The notes under the pieces were generated by a model that had not been told where the DNA came from, ran no database searches, and saw only the letters and a list, made by a program, of their open reading frames with translations. 8,554 nucleotides of DNA from an uncultured Spirochaetaceae bacterium (GTDB lineage: Bacteria > Spirochaetota > Spirochaetia > Treponematales > Treponemataceae): the NCBI GenBank assembly GCA_902797925.1, contig CADBUT010000070.1:1-8554 (forward strand). Reading direction: 5' to 3'. Both the position numbers and the translations under genes were made by a program. Below are positions 1 to 6,494 of this stretch, one piece after another. Positions within the stretch are counted from its first letter, which is position 1; each line of letters begins with the position of its first letter.

Positions 1-191
1 TTTACATTCTGTTCGGCAGAAACTTCTGTTTCAGAAGAAGGAATTATAAGCATCTGCTCTTCAGCGCGTACATCAGACATTTTTTCCGTTTCTGTACTTT
101 CACTTTGAGCATAAAGAAAGGAAGCTGATATAATAAATATACCAGCGGTTAACAGCAATAATTTTTTTGAGAAAATCGTATTGTCCCCCAC
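1..191 (-). CDS. fliO: FliO/FliZ-like flagellar export membrane protein, N-terminal part (cut by window edge)
   Basis: Open frame running off the low-coordinate edge; about 63 codons are visible. It begins with a signal-peptide-like stretch: two lysines, then a hydrophobic run (LLLLTAGIFIISASFLYA), then AQS as a plausible signal peptidase cleavage zone, followed by an acidic Ser/Thr/Glu-rich segment. The identity rests mainly on position: in treponemes the gene after fliY is fliO (also called fliZ), a membrane protein aiding assembly of the FliPQR export gate. No conserved FliO domain falls inside the window, so the name is an inference. No ATG lies before the hydrophobic stretch; I chose GTG at 191. 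Alternatives are TTG at 218 in the same frame, or a rare ATT at 176, which would have the G-rich run just upstream as its ribosome site. The gap to fliY is 105 bp and holds a hairpin and a promoter candidate. Confidence 0.6.
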   Translation of the reverse strand, partial: MGDNTIFSKKLLLLTAGIFIISASFLYAQSESTETEKMSDVRAEEQMLIIPSSETEVSAEQNV

Positions 192-221
192 CCGCTTTTT
201 TAGATTTGCAAACCCCAATGC

Positions 222-252
222 AAAAAGCTCACGTATAAAACTACGTGAGCTT
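222..252 (-). terminator. Terminator-like hairpin between fliY and fliO
   Basis: A perfect 11-bp inverted repeat pairs 225-235 with 242-252 around a 6-base loop. Read on the minus strand the stem runs straight into five T residues before a G. This is the form of an intrinsic terminator, though the stem is only moderately GC-rich and the T tract is short, so partial read-through is likely. It lies about 45 bases after the fliY stop and before the fliO start. Confidence 0.55.
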
Positions 253-281
253 ATTATAAATCAAAAGCAAGTGAAAAGCAA
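253..281 (-). promoter_or_regulatory. Candidate sigma-70-type promoter for fliO and downstream export genes
   Basis: On the minus strand a perfect TATAAT (253-258) lies 17 bases after TTGCTT (276-281), which keeps only the TTG of the -35 consensus. Initiation would fall about seven bases on, inside the hairpin at 225-252. A transcript started here would lack most of the first stem arm and so escape termination, whereas read-through RNA from fliY would fold the full hairpin. The region is AT-rich, so chance agreement is possible. Confidence 0.35.
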
Positions 282-296
282 CACTAACTTTACAGA

Positions 297-1454
297 TTAT
301 TTCATTTCTGTAACACGTTCAACAGGTGAAAGAATCTCAGTTACGCGGACACCAAAGTTTTCATCGATAACTACGACTTCGCCTTTTGCAATCGGTTTGT
401 GGTTTACAAGAATATCAACCGGCTCACCAGCAAGTTTATCGAGCTCGATGATAGTTCCTTCACCCATACCGAGGATTTCCTTAATCTGCTTCTTGGTACG
501 TCCAAGTTCTACGGTCATTTCCATGAAAACATCCATAATCAAACCGATGTTTCCCTGTTCCATTGGATTTATACCATTCTGCAAACTAGGATACTGCAAA
601 GGCTGAACATTTGGCATACCACCTACCATCTGACTGCCCATATTCATACCCATGCCATTCATATTGCCCATGCCATTCATATTCATTCCGCCCATGTTCA
701 TAGGATTTCCCATATTCATTGCTGTATTCTGGCCAAAGCCTTCTTGCATTATAGGAGCTGCAACACTTGCTGCAGGAATATCGTTAATTGCTGCGCCTTC
801 ATTTGCTGCAGGCGGGTTAAGTGCATTAGAGATATTGAATGCAACATTGTTTGATATAGCTTCCCATATTTGATATGTCTGACCATCTACAGTAATAGGG
901 AATGTAAACAAGACGAAATCGCCTTGTGGATAACGCACCATTGCTTTTGCAACATGAATCGCTTCTGCAGGAACTGTGGCAAGTCCAGGGAATTTACCTG
1001 TTTTGCTCAAAGCACTGATTTCTGTACCGCTGTGCTGTGAAACAATTTCAGAAATTACAGAAAGTGACATATCGTCAAGTTCTGAGATTTCCTCTTTGTT
1101 AATAAGTCCTGCAAGTTTTTTTGCACAGTCCGGAGTCATCAGAAAAAGATGATCACCAGTCATACTTTCAGAAAAATCAGCTGTAACGGCAACAACCATT
1201 TCTGGCAACAACTTTAATAAGCCGTCACGGTTCAATACTTCTGCAGTTGGTTCTGCAACAGTAAATTCTGAACCTGTCATAGTTGACAGACTTGATTTCA
1301 AACTGTCAGTTGTATCTTTTGCAAAATCAGCCAAAGGCTTTGTATCTATTTTTTTTGCAACCGAAGACGTTTGTGCAGCCGACCCCATCCCGCCTAGATC
1401 AACACCAGATAACAAGGCATCAATTTCGTCTTGAGAAATAGCACCATCACTCAT
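297..1454 (-). CDS. fliY: Flagellar motor switch protein FliY (FliN-type C-ring protein)
   Basis: C-ring protein of 385 residues that, with FliM, forms the cytoplasmic switch controlling rotation direction. Residues 5-16 (AISQDEIDALLS) resemble the CheY-P-binding motif of FliM. Residues about 75-210 look like a CheC/FliY middle domain. Residues 246-280 are a linker made almost only of Met, Asn and Gly. Residues about 300-380 form a clear FliN/SpoA domain (GLIMDVFMEMTVELGRTKKQ, then LAGEPVDILVNHKPIAKGEV). At the expected CheC catalytic motif (S/D-x3-E-x2-N) I read SVISEIVS at 132-139, with Ser in place of Asn, so CheY-P phosphatase activity at this site is doubtful; this is an alignment by eye. 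The start overlaps the end of fliM by 8 bases (ATGAGTGA), suggesting translational coupling, with AAGGAG upstream. It takes the place of a short FliN, as in other spirochetes. Confidence 0.95.
   Translation of the reverse strand: MSDGAISQDEIDALLSGVDLGGMGSAAQTSSVAKKIDTKPLADFAKDTTDSLKSSLSTMTGSEFTVAEPTAEVLNRDGLLKLLPEMVVAVTADFSESMTGDHLFLMTPDCAKKLAGLINKEEISELDDMSLSVISEIVSQHSGTEISALSKTGKFPGLATVPAEAIHVAKAMVRYPQGDFVLFTFPITVDGQTYQIWEAISNNVAFNISNALNPPAANEGAAINDIPAASVAAPIMQEGFGQNTAMNMGNPMNMGGMNMNGMGNMNGMGMNMGSQMVGGMPNVQPLQYPSLQNGINPMEQGNIGLIMDVFMEMTVELGRTKKQIKEILGMGEGTIIELDKLAGEPVDILVNHKPIAKGEVVVIDENFGVRVTEILSPVERVTEMK
649..683. repeat. 18-bp tandem direct repeat inside fliY linker
   Basis: The 17-base string CCCATGCCATTCATATT occurs at 649-665 and again at 667-683 on the plus strand, with an 18-base period. 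On the coding strand this is two in-frame copies of a six-codon unit (Asn-Met-Asn-Gly-Met-Gly). It lies in the wider Met/Asn/Gly-rich linker coded by 615-719, where looser ATG/AAT repeats continue. Gain or loss of a unit would keep the reading frame. Confidence 0.85.
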
Positions 1455-2478
1455 ACGATTCGTCTCCTTCTGTTAATTCTTCAAAGTCATCTTTTTCTGT
1501 CTGGTCTAACTTACCAAGAACCTGTACACCCATTTTCTTACCGATGACACCAGGCTGACACAGGAATTTCTTTACGTTACCGACACTCAAAGTAAGAGGA
1601 TCACCCACTCTTACATTAGATAATCGGACAATATCGCCAACTCTTAAACTTAAAACATCACGAATCGGCAAATTTATTGAACCAATTTCAGCGACTACGT
1701 CCATATCAACGTTGGCGAGCTTTTCTTTCAAGACACCGAGATACTGGGTAGTAGAACTTCTTCTAACAGAAGAAAACCAGAACTGAGATGAGAGTTTTGA
1801 AATAATAGGCTCAATTGTAATGTAAGGAATACAGAAGTTCATCATACCTTCTTCTTCACCTACTTTCGTTTCAAGCGTTACCAAAACAACCATTTCTGAC
1901 GGCGGAACAATCTGCGCAAACTGCGGATTTGTTTCAATCTGACCGAGTCTTGGTCTTAAGTCAATAACCTGAGTCCAAGCTTCGCGCATATTCGCCAGAA
2001 TGCGCACGATTATTCCTTCCATAACTGACTGTTCAATATCAGTTAAATCACGCTGAACTTTTGTTCCCTGACCGGAACCACCGAACAGGCGGTCAATCAT
2101 CGAAAAGGTAATTGCCGGGTCTATTTCAAGAATGGCGTTACCTTTCAATGGATCCATATTAATGACCGCAAGCGTTGTCGGTGTCGGAATAGAACGGATA
2201 AATTCCTCATAGGTGAGCTGATCAACAGACGCAACATGAACATGGACCATGCTCCGTAACTGTGCTGACAAACTTGTTGTTGTCAAACGTGCAAATGTTT
2301 CATGCATAATTGAAACTGTACGTATCTGCTCTTTTGAGAATTTGTCAGGACGCTTAAAGTCGTAAATCTTTATCTTTCTGGTGTCACTTACAGGTCTGAA
2401 ATCTTCCTGCTCAGTTTCACCAGAGCTGATTGCTGTGAGAAGTTGGTCAATCTCATCCTGTGACAGAACTTCGTTCAT
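1447..2478 (-). CDS. fliM: Flagellar motor switch protein FliM
   Basis: FliM, 343 residues, the C-ring protein that receives the CheY-P signal and links FliG to FliN/FliY. The N-terminal CheY-P-binding motif is clear (LSQDEIDQLL, residues 5-14). The middle domain, about 45-230, carries the FliG-contacting GGSG at 133-136 (DRLFGGSGQ) and the conserved IPTPTTLAV around 97-105. A C-terminal SpoA domain covers about 250-325 (DVLSLRVGDIVRL). The length is normal for the family, and the acidic tail (residues 326-343) is variable. The start has AAGGGAT a few bases upstream. The fliL stop is 19 bp before it, and its own end overlaps fliY by 8 bases, so FliM and FliY are probably made in coupled amounts. 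Confidence 0.97.
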   Translation of the reverse strand: MNEVLSQDEIDQLLTAISSGETEQEDFRPVSDTRKIKIYDFKRPDKFSKEQIRTVSIMHETFARLTTTSLSAQLRSMVHVHVASVDQLTYEEFIRSIPTPTTLAVINMDPLKGNAILEIDPAITFSMIDRLFGGSGQGTKVQRDLTDIEQSVMEGIIVRILANMREAWTQVIDLRPRLGQIETNPQFAQIVPPSEMVVLVTLETKVGEEEGMMNFCIPYITIEPIISKLSSQFWFSSVRRSSTTQYLGVLKEKLANVDMDVVAEIGSINLPIRDVLSLRVGDIVRLSNVRVGDPLTLSVGNVKKFLCQPGVIGKKMGVQVLGKLDQTEKDDFEELTEGDESYE

Positions 2479-2497
2479 ACTAATCCCTTATAACAAC

Positions 2498-3046
2498 CTA
2501 CTGTGCAATAACTTCAAGGTTCATAAATTTTACGTCCTTGATTTTCGAATCCATCAGAATATCATCATTAATAGAGTTACGAATTTCAATCTGTAATTCG
2601 CGCTCATTCTGTGGCTTCAATTGAGAAGCTGATTTCTGAGTAAAATAACGGCGGATGAAGTCTTTAATTTCAACCTGACGCTGTGTAATTTCAGTAGATG
2701 CCTGTTTGTCATCTTTTTTGTAACCGAAAACTACATCAACAATTACAGTTGCCGGTTCTGCATCGCTTGTCTTTGTGCGGATAGAACCGATTGACTGATA
2801 CCAGTCAAGAGCTTCACGCGATTTCTTATAGTCATCAGAAATCGGTATTGCAGCCTGAGTAGGGTTATTCTTATTCATAATTTTCATTGTGATGACACAA
2901 ACAGTTACGATAAGAATGATTGCTGCAACAACAATTGCTACCCATTTTAAGATCGATGGAAGAATTCCACCAAAACCACCAGAACCTTTTCCAGATTCAT
3001 CAGAAGTTTCTTCACCATCAATGTTCAAATCATCATCATCTGCCAT
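2498..3046 (-). CDS. fliL: Flagellar basal body-associated protein FliL
   Basis: Single-pass inner membrane protein of 182 residues. Layout: an acidic and Gly/Ser-rich cytoplasmic N-terminus (1-31), one membrane helix at about 33-54 (LKWVAIVVAAIILIVTVCVI), then a periplasmic FliL domain to the end. FliL associates with the stator units and supports torque; in Borrelia its loss alters the orientation of the periplasmic flagella. The periplasmic part shows the usual C-terminal pattern of an acidic/polar helix followed by the region IRNSINDDILMDSKIKDVKF. The start is supported by GAGGAAGG 5-6 bases upstream. The gap to motB is 34 bp and to fliM 19 bp, so it sits firmly within the same transcript, between stator and switch genes as in other spirochetes. 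Confidence 0.93.
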   Translation of the reverse strand: MADDDDLNIDGEETSDESGKGSGGFGGILPSILKWVAIVVAAIILIVTVCVITMKIMNKNNPTQAAIPISDDYKKSREALDWYQSIGSIRTKTSDAEPATVIVDVVFGYKKDDKQASTEITQRQVEIKDFIRRYFTQKSASQLKPQNERELQIEIRNSINDDILMDSKIKDVKFMNLEVIAQ

Positions 3047-3080
3047 AGCTAACCTTCCTCAAGCTTATAAAATAGTATCA

Positions 3081-3803
3081 TTAAAAATGCCCATCGTCCA
3101 GTATTATAATATCTACACGACGGTTATACGCCTGACCCTCAGGAGTATCATTTGAATATTTCGGCTGAGTATCTGCATAACCAGCCACTGAAAAACGTTG
3201 TTCTTCAGCACCAAAATCAGTTAAATAATGCAATACGTTTGTTGCACGGGCTGTTGAAAGTTCCCAGTTTGAAGGCCATTTTGTTGCATCCGGTGCAACA
3301 TTATCTGTATGACCCTCTATTCTAAAACGGCGGTTTTCAAGACCTTCTTGAGCTAAAAAATACTGCGCAAGTCTCAATAACGAATCTCGAGCCTGTTCCA
3401 TATCAAGTGTTGCACTGCCAGGTGCAAAGAATGAATCTGAAGCAAGACTTATAACAAGACCACGTTCATCGCTCGTGATAGAAATTCTATTTGACTTTAC
3501 GTCAGGAGCAAAAAGACTTACAGCTCTTTTTACAGCCAGACCCAAAGACTTACCTTTTTCCATAGAAGGCATTGAATTGATTGTATTTCCCAAATCAGCC
3601 AGACGTCCTGAAGACAATGACTGACCGCCTGAAGTAGGATCTCCGCTTAATGTTGCAATCATCTGGTTCACCTCGACGATGTCTATTTCCGTCGGGTTGT
3701 ACAACATAACGAAGAAGCACAACATGAGCGTAATCATGTCACCATAAGTCGTCAACCATGATTGTGAAGGCGGCTTAGGCTCTTTTTTTTGTCTCTTTGC
3801 CAT
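3081..3803 (-). CDS. motB: Flagellar stator protein MotB
   Basis: Stator subunit of 240 residues that anchors MotA to peptidoglycan. A basic N-terminus (KRQKKEPKPP) leads into one membrane helix at about 16-35 (WLTTYGDMITLMLCFFVMLY). Asp22 is the ion-carrying residue (E. coli MotB Asp32), preceded by Gly instead of the usual Ala. After a plug/linker region, an OmpA-like peptidoglycan-binding domain covers about 113-236, with GHTDN (164-168), NWELSTARA (179-187) and NRRVDI (228-233). The helix with MxLCFFVML and the following PTEID look closer to PomB (sodium type) than to E. coli MotB. The start lies 4 bp after the motA stop, with its GAAGGA ribosome site inside motA, implying coupled translation as expected for a fixed-ratio complex. 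Confidence 0.97.
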   Translation of the reverse strand: MAKRQKKEPKPPSQSWLTTYGDMITLMLCFFVMLYNPTEIDIVEVNQMIATLSGDPTSGGQSLSSGRLADLGNTINSMPSMEKGKSLGLAVKRAVSLFAPDVKSNRISITSDERGLVISLASDSFFAPGSATLDMEQARDSLLRLAQYFLAQEGLENRRFRIEGHTDNVAPDATKWPSNWELSTARATNVLHYLTDFGAEEQRFSVAGYADTQPKYSNDTPEGQAYNRRVDIIILDDGHF

Positions 3804-3807
3804 TCAA

Positions 3808-4602
3808 TTAGTCCTTCAAAACTTCTGATTCAATAACTTTCCTTGAAACAGGATCAAGATATGTAAGAAGTTTCATAGCAAGAATACGCGGGTTATCACC
3901 TGCCTGAATTGAAAGAACGCCTTCAATAATCATTTCTTTTACAACCATTTCCTGGCTGTTCTGTAATTGCAATTTTGTTGAGAACGGGGTCATGAACATG
4001 TTGGCAATAAAAGAACCGTACAATGTTGTCATCAAAGCGATAGCCATGTTAGGACCAAGTGAAGACTTATCTTCGAGGTTTCGAAGCATACCAATAAGAC
4101 CGATAACCGTACCCATCATACCATAACCAGGACCGAGGCCTGCCCATGTGTTCATAACACTAATCCACTGTATGTGGCGTGATTCTATCTGTCCCATCTC
4201 GTTCTCGAGGATACCGCGGATAACATTGCCGTCAGTACCGTCAACTACAAGACGAAGACCGGTTTTCATAAACTCATCGTCAAGATCTTCAAGTCCTTCT
4301 TCCAAAGCAAGAATACCTTCGCGGCGTGCTTTTTCAGAGAGCGTAACCATGCTCTGTACCAATGTCTTTTCATTGAAATCAGGAATCTTAAATGTTTTTC
4401 CGATAACACCCCAAACACCCATTACATACTTCATTGGATATGCGATACACAAAGCGGTGTACGAACCAATAACAGTAAAAATGAATGATGGAAGGTCCAA
4501 GATACCAGGTACTGTACCACCTGATGTCAAAACTGACATGATGACAGCTGCGATACCGCCAACAATACCAATGATTGTCATTATATCCATAAAAAGCCCC
4601 AC
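3808..4602 (-). CDS. motA: Flagellar stator protein MotA (PomA-like)
   Basis: Ion-channel stator subunit of 264 residues. Four membrane segments can be placed at about 4-26, 36-56, 155-175 and 186-205. The cytoplasmic loop between the second and third holds the charged region that contacts FliG (ARREGILALEEGLEDLDDEF, residues 92-111). The third segment contains MGTVIGLIGML (Thr165) and the fourth MAIALMTTLYGS (Thr192, Thr193); this polar TTLYG form is typical of sodium-driven PomA/MotP, while proton-type MotA usually has a non-polar residue there. The start is preceded by AAAGGGGAG and GTGGGG, either of which could serve as ribosome site. It opens the motA-motB-fliL-fliM-fliY block after a 142-bp non-coding gap, which is long for this operon and may hold its own promoter. 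Confidence 0.97.
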   Translation of the reverse strand: MGLFMDIMTIIGIVGGIAAVIMSVLTSGGTVPGILDLPSFIFTVIGSYTALCIAYPMKYVMGVWGVIGKTFKIPDFNEKTLVQSMVTLSEKARREGILALEEGLEDLDDEFMKTGLRLVVDGTDGNVIRGILENEMGQIESRHIQWISVMNTWAGLGPGYGMMGTVIGLIGMLRNLEDKSSLGPNMAIALMTTLYGSFIANMFMTPFSTKLQLQNSQEMVVKEMIIEGVLSIQAGDNPRILAMKLLTYLDPVSRKVIESEVLKD

Positions 4603-4618
4603 TCCCCTTTGGAAAGTT

Positions 4619-4637
4619 TTTCTTAAAATTTAAGAAA
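4619..4637. repeat. Near-perfect 19-bp palindrome upstream of motA
   Basis: TTTCTTAAA and TTTAAGAAA form 9-bp arms around one central base. No T tract follows and the arms are nearly all A/T, so it is not terminator-like. Its place 17 bases before the motA start, next to the ribosome site, would suit an operator or an RNA fold affecting translation, but chance is possible in such AT-rich sequence. Confidence 0.35.
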
Positions 4638-4649
4638 GCTATTCAAAGC

Positions 4650-4665
4650 GTTGAAAAGTTGAAAA
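4650..4665. repeat. Tandem GTTGAAAA pair in the motA leader
   Basis: Two abutting copies of the octamer GTTGAAAA occupy 4650-4657 and 4658-4665 on the plus strand. They lie in the non-coding gap between flbD and motA. No function can be assigned. Confidence 0.3.
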
Positions 4666-4698
4666 ACATTTGTTTAATAACTTTTCTGATATATTATT

Positions 4699-4726
4699 TT
4701 TACGGTACATAATAAAAAACAGTTTA
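4699..4726 (-). promoter_or_regulatory. Weak sigma-28-like promoter candidate upstream of motA
   Basis: On the minus strand TAAACTGT (4719-4726) is followed after 12 bases by ACCGTAAA (4699-4706). The flagellar sigma-28 consensus is TAAAGTTT, 11 bases, GCCGATAA; the match is 6 of 8 and 5 of 8 with the spacer one base too long. It begins just after the flbD stop and would leave a leader of roughly 90 bases before motA. Confidence 0.3.
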
Positions 4727-4744
4727 GTCTTTTATTTATCCCGT

Positions 4745-4942
4745 TTATTCTTCATTTTTAAAACCACCGATTAAGCGGCGGTATGCAATTATTTTTTCAA
4801 TAATCTCTTCGGGTTTTTCTTTAACCACAAGTTTTTGTCCGGAAAGCATTATCAATGTAACGTCTGGATTAGATTCCATTCTTTCTATTTGATGTGGATT
4901 TAACCAATATGCAGTGCCATCAAATCTTGTCACTTCAATCAT
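4745..4942 (-). CDS. flbD: FlbD/SwrD family flagellar protein
   Basis: Small protein of 65 residues matching the FlbD (SwrD) family across its length: it starts MIEVTRFDGTAYWLNPHQIE, has the central pattern of a short beta strand with Gly (LIMLSGQKLVVKE), and ends in an amphipathic helix (KPEEIIEKIIAYRRLI). Such proteins are not related to the Caulobacter regulator also called FlbD. In Bacillus subtilis the homologue SwrD raises flagellar torque, probably acting on the stator, which fits its place directly before motA and motB. It equals the small ORF between flgE and motA in the treponemal fla operon. A GGAAG ribosome site lies 5-7 bases before the start. It is cut off from flgE by 148 bp containing a strong terminator. 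Confidence 0.9.
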   Translation of the reverse strand: MIEVTRFDGTAYWLNPHQIERMESNPDVTLIMLSGQKLVVKEKPEEIIEKIIAYRRLIGGFKNEE

Positions 4943-5013
4943 AATACTTCCATTTTGAATGCTAAACCATTGTCAGTCAAGGGGGTTAATACATTCAATT
5001 AATTACAACAATT

Positions 5014-5064
5014 AAAAAAATGCAGAGAATATGCTGTCGATTTCTCCCTCACATTCTCTGCATT
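5014..5064 (-). terminator. Strong intrinsic terminator after flgE
   Basis: A perfect 12-bp inverted repeat (5019-5030 with 5053-5064), extended after one mismatch by two more pairs, is followed on the minus strand by a run of seven T residues (two of them the end of the stem). It begins about 27 bases past the flgE stop. This is the best terminator in the window and lies inside what is otherwise a single operon. Confidence 0.85.
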
Positions 5065-5090
5065 ATTTATCGGTTATCCGCGGCTAAAAA

Positions 5091-6482
5091 TTAGCGTTTC
5101 AAACTCAAAACAGTTTCAAGCAATGTATCAGAAGTCTGAATTGTCTTAGAGTTAGCCTGGAAACCACGCTGCGTAACAATCATGTCTGTAAACTGCTCTG
5201 TAAGGTCTACGTTTGACATTTCAAGTGCGCCAGAGAGCAAAGAGCCTTTACCAGCTACACCTGCAACGTTGATGTTTGCAAGACCAGAGTTGTTAGACTG
5301 AACATAAGTGTTGTCGCCGGCTTTTTCAAGACCGCCCTGGTTTGTAAAGCTTGCCATTGCAATCTGACCGAGAACACGGTTTGTTCCGTTTGAATAAACG
5401 CCTGTGATTACACCGCTGTTGTCAATCTTGAAGTTGTCAAGATAGCCCATTGTGTAGCCGTCCTGATAGAAAGCTTTTGTTGAGCTGTCTGAAGCATACT
5501 GAGTAATTGTGTTCAGCTGGCTTCCGATCTGACCAAGGTTGATGTTGAATGTCTGGCGTGTAAGTTCACCGTCTGCAGCTGCTGTTGTCTGCGGAACATT
5601 GAAAGATGTCTGAAGCAGAATATTGCCTGTTTCAGCACTTACATTTCCGGCAGAGTCAGTAACAGAAAGCAATGTACCGTTATTGTCAAAGTTTACGATG
5701 AATGTGTTGCCCTGACCGTCTGTGCCGCCAAGACCAACGCGTGTCTGTGTTTCATCAGCCAAATCCGGGTCAATCAAAACTGTTGCTTCCCACTGGTTTG
5801 GTACACCAGGTACACGGGCGAAAGATACATTAAGGTTATGCTCATTGCCGAAAGTGTCGTAAATCTTGAATTCTGTAGACCATGTACCTTTTGCAATTTC
5901 TGCTTCATTTGCACCTTCTGCAATTTCAGGTGTGTTCTTGTTCAAGTTACAGGCAAAGTTTACATTTTCAGTTGCCTTTGCCGGGTCTTTTGAACCGACA
6001 GGAATTACCAAGTCTTCAGTATAGCCTGCTGTGTTGATTACCATTTCACCGTTGAGTTCGCGTGCCATATATCCCTGAACACGGAGACCATTAGCAGGAT
6101 TTACAAGAGTTCCGTCTTTATCAAGACCGAATGTACCGGCACGTGTAAAGAATGTCTCTTCGCCATTCTTCAAGATAAAGAAACCGTTGCCCTGAATGGC
6201 AATATCAGTAGAAACACCTGTTGTCTGCAAGTTACCCTGTGTAAAGATTGTATCAATACTTGCAACTGTAACACCAAGGCCTACTTCTTTTGGGTTTACA
6301 CCACCAACTTCGTTTGTTGGTTTTGCTGCACCAGACAGCTGCTGTGAAATCATGTCCTGAAAATTAACACGACCGCGCTTGAAACCGGTAGTATTTACGT
6401 TCGAAACGTTGTTACCGATTACATCCATTCTTGTCTGATGATTTTGCATACCGGAAACACCGGCATAAAGTGAACGCATCAT
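5091..6482 (-). CDS. flgE: Flagellar hook protein FlgE
   Basis: Hook protein, 463 residues. The N-terminus is the classic rod/hook signature (LYAGVSGMQNHQTRMDVIGN, then NVSNVNTTGFKRGR), followed by FQDMISQQLSGA and the FlgE-type domain with IQGNGFFIL (96-104). The C-terminus has the conserved helix SNVDLTEQFTDMIVTQRGFQ and ANSKTIQTSDTLLETVLSLKR. The only Cys is C178, followed by N179, with Lys at 165; these match the residues reported for lysinoalanine cross-linking of FlgE subunits in Treponema denticola, a self-catalysed bond that gives spirochete hooks their stability. Two ATG codons sit side by side at 6482 and 6479; the first has AGAGGG some 9 bases upstream, and other treponemal FlgE begin with two Met. 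It follows flgD by 12 bp and is followed by a strong terminator. Confidence 0.98.
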   Translation of the reverse strand: MMRSLYAGVSGMQNHQTRMDVIGNNVSNVNTTGFKRGRVNFQDMISQQLSGAAKPTNEVGGVNPKEVGLGVTVASIDTIFTQGNLQTTGVSTDIAIQGNGFFILKNGEETFFTRAGTFGLDKDGTLVNPANGLRVQGYMARELNGEMVINTAGYTEDLVIPVGSKDPAKATENVNFACNLNKNTPEIAEGANEAEIAKGTWSTEFKIYDTFGNEHNLNVSFARVPGVPNQWEATVLIDPDLADETQTRVGLGGTDGQGNTFIVNFDNNGTLLSVTDSAGNVSAETGNILLQTSFNVPQTTAAADGELTRQTFNINLGQIGSQLNTITQYASDSSTKAFYQDGYTMGYLDNFKIDNSGVITGVYSNGTNRVLGQIAMASFTNQGGLEKAGDNTYVQSNNSGLANINVAGVAGKGSLLSGALEMSNVDLTEQFTDMIVTQRGFQANSKTIQTSDTLLETVLSLKR

Positions 6483-6494
6483 ATCTTTACCCTC

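Noticed and set aside
399..854. Plus-strand open frame opposite fliY, rich in His and Ile
   Set aside because: It is the antisense of the Met/Asn/Gly linker codons (ATG read backwards as CAT). No ribosome site or family likeness, and FliY is certain on the other strand.
4148..4633. Plus-strand 161-codon open frame opposite motA
   Set aside because: Antisense of the conserved motA gene; composition is not protein-like (Pro/Ser/Ile-rich) and there is no likely initiation signal.
4952..4980. TTGACT-17-CAAAAT promoter-like pair before flbD
   Set aside because: The -10 match is poor, and the predicted start would fall beyond the flbD ribosome site, only about 3 bases before the ATG. It could act only as a near-leaderless promoter.
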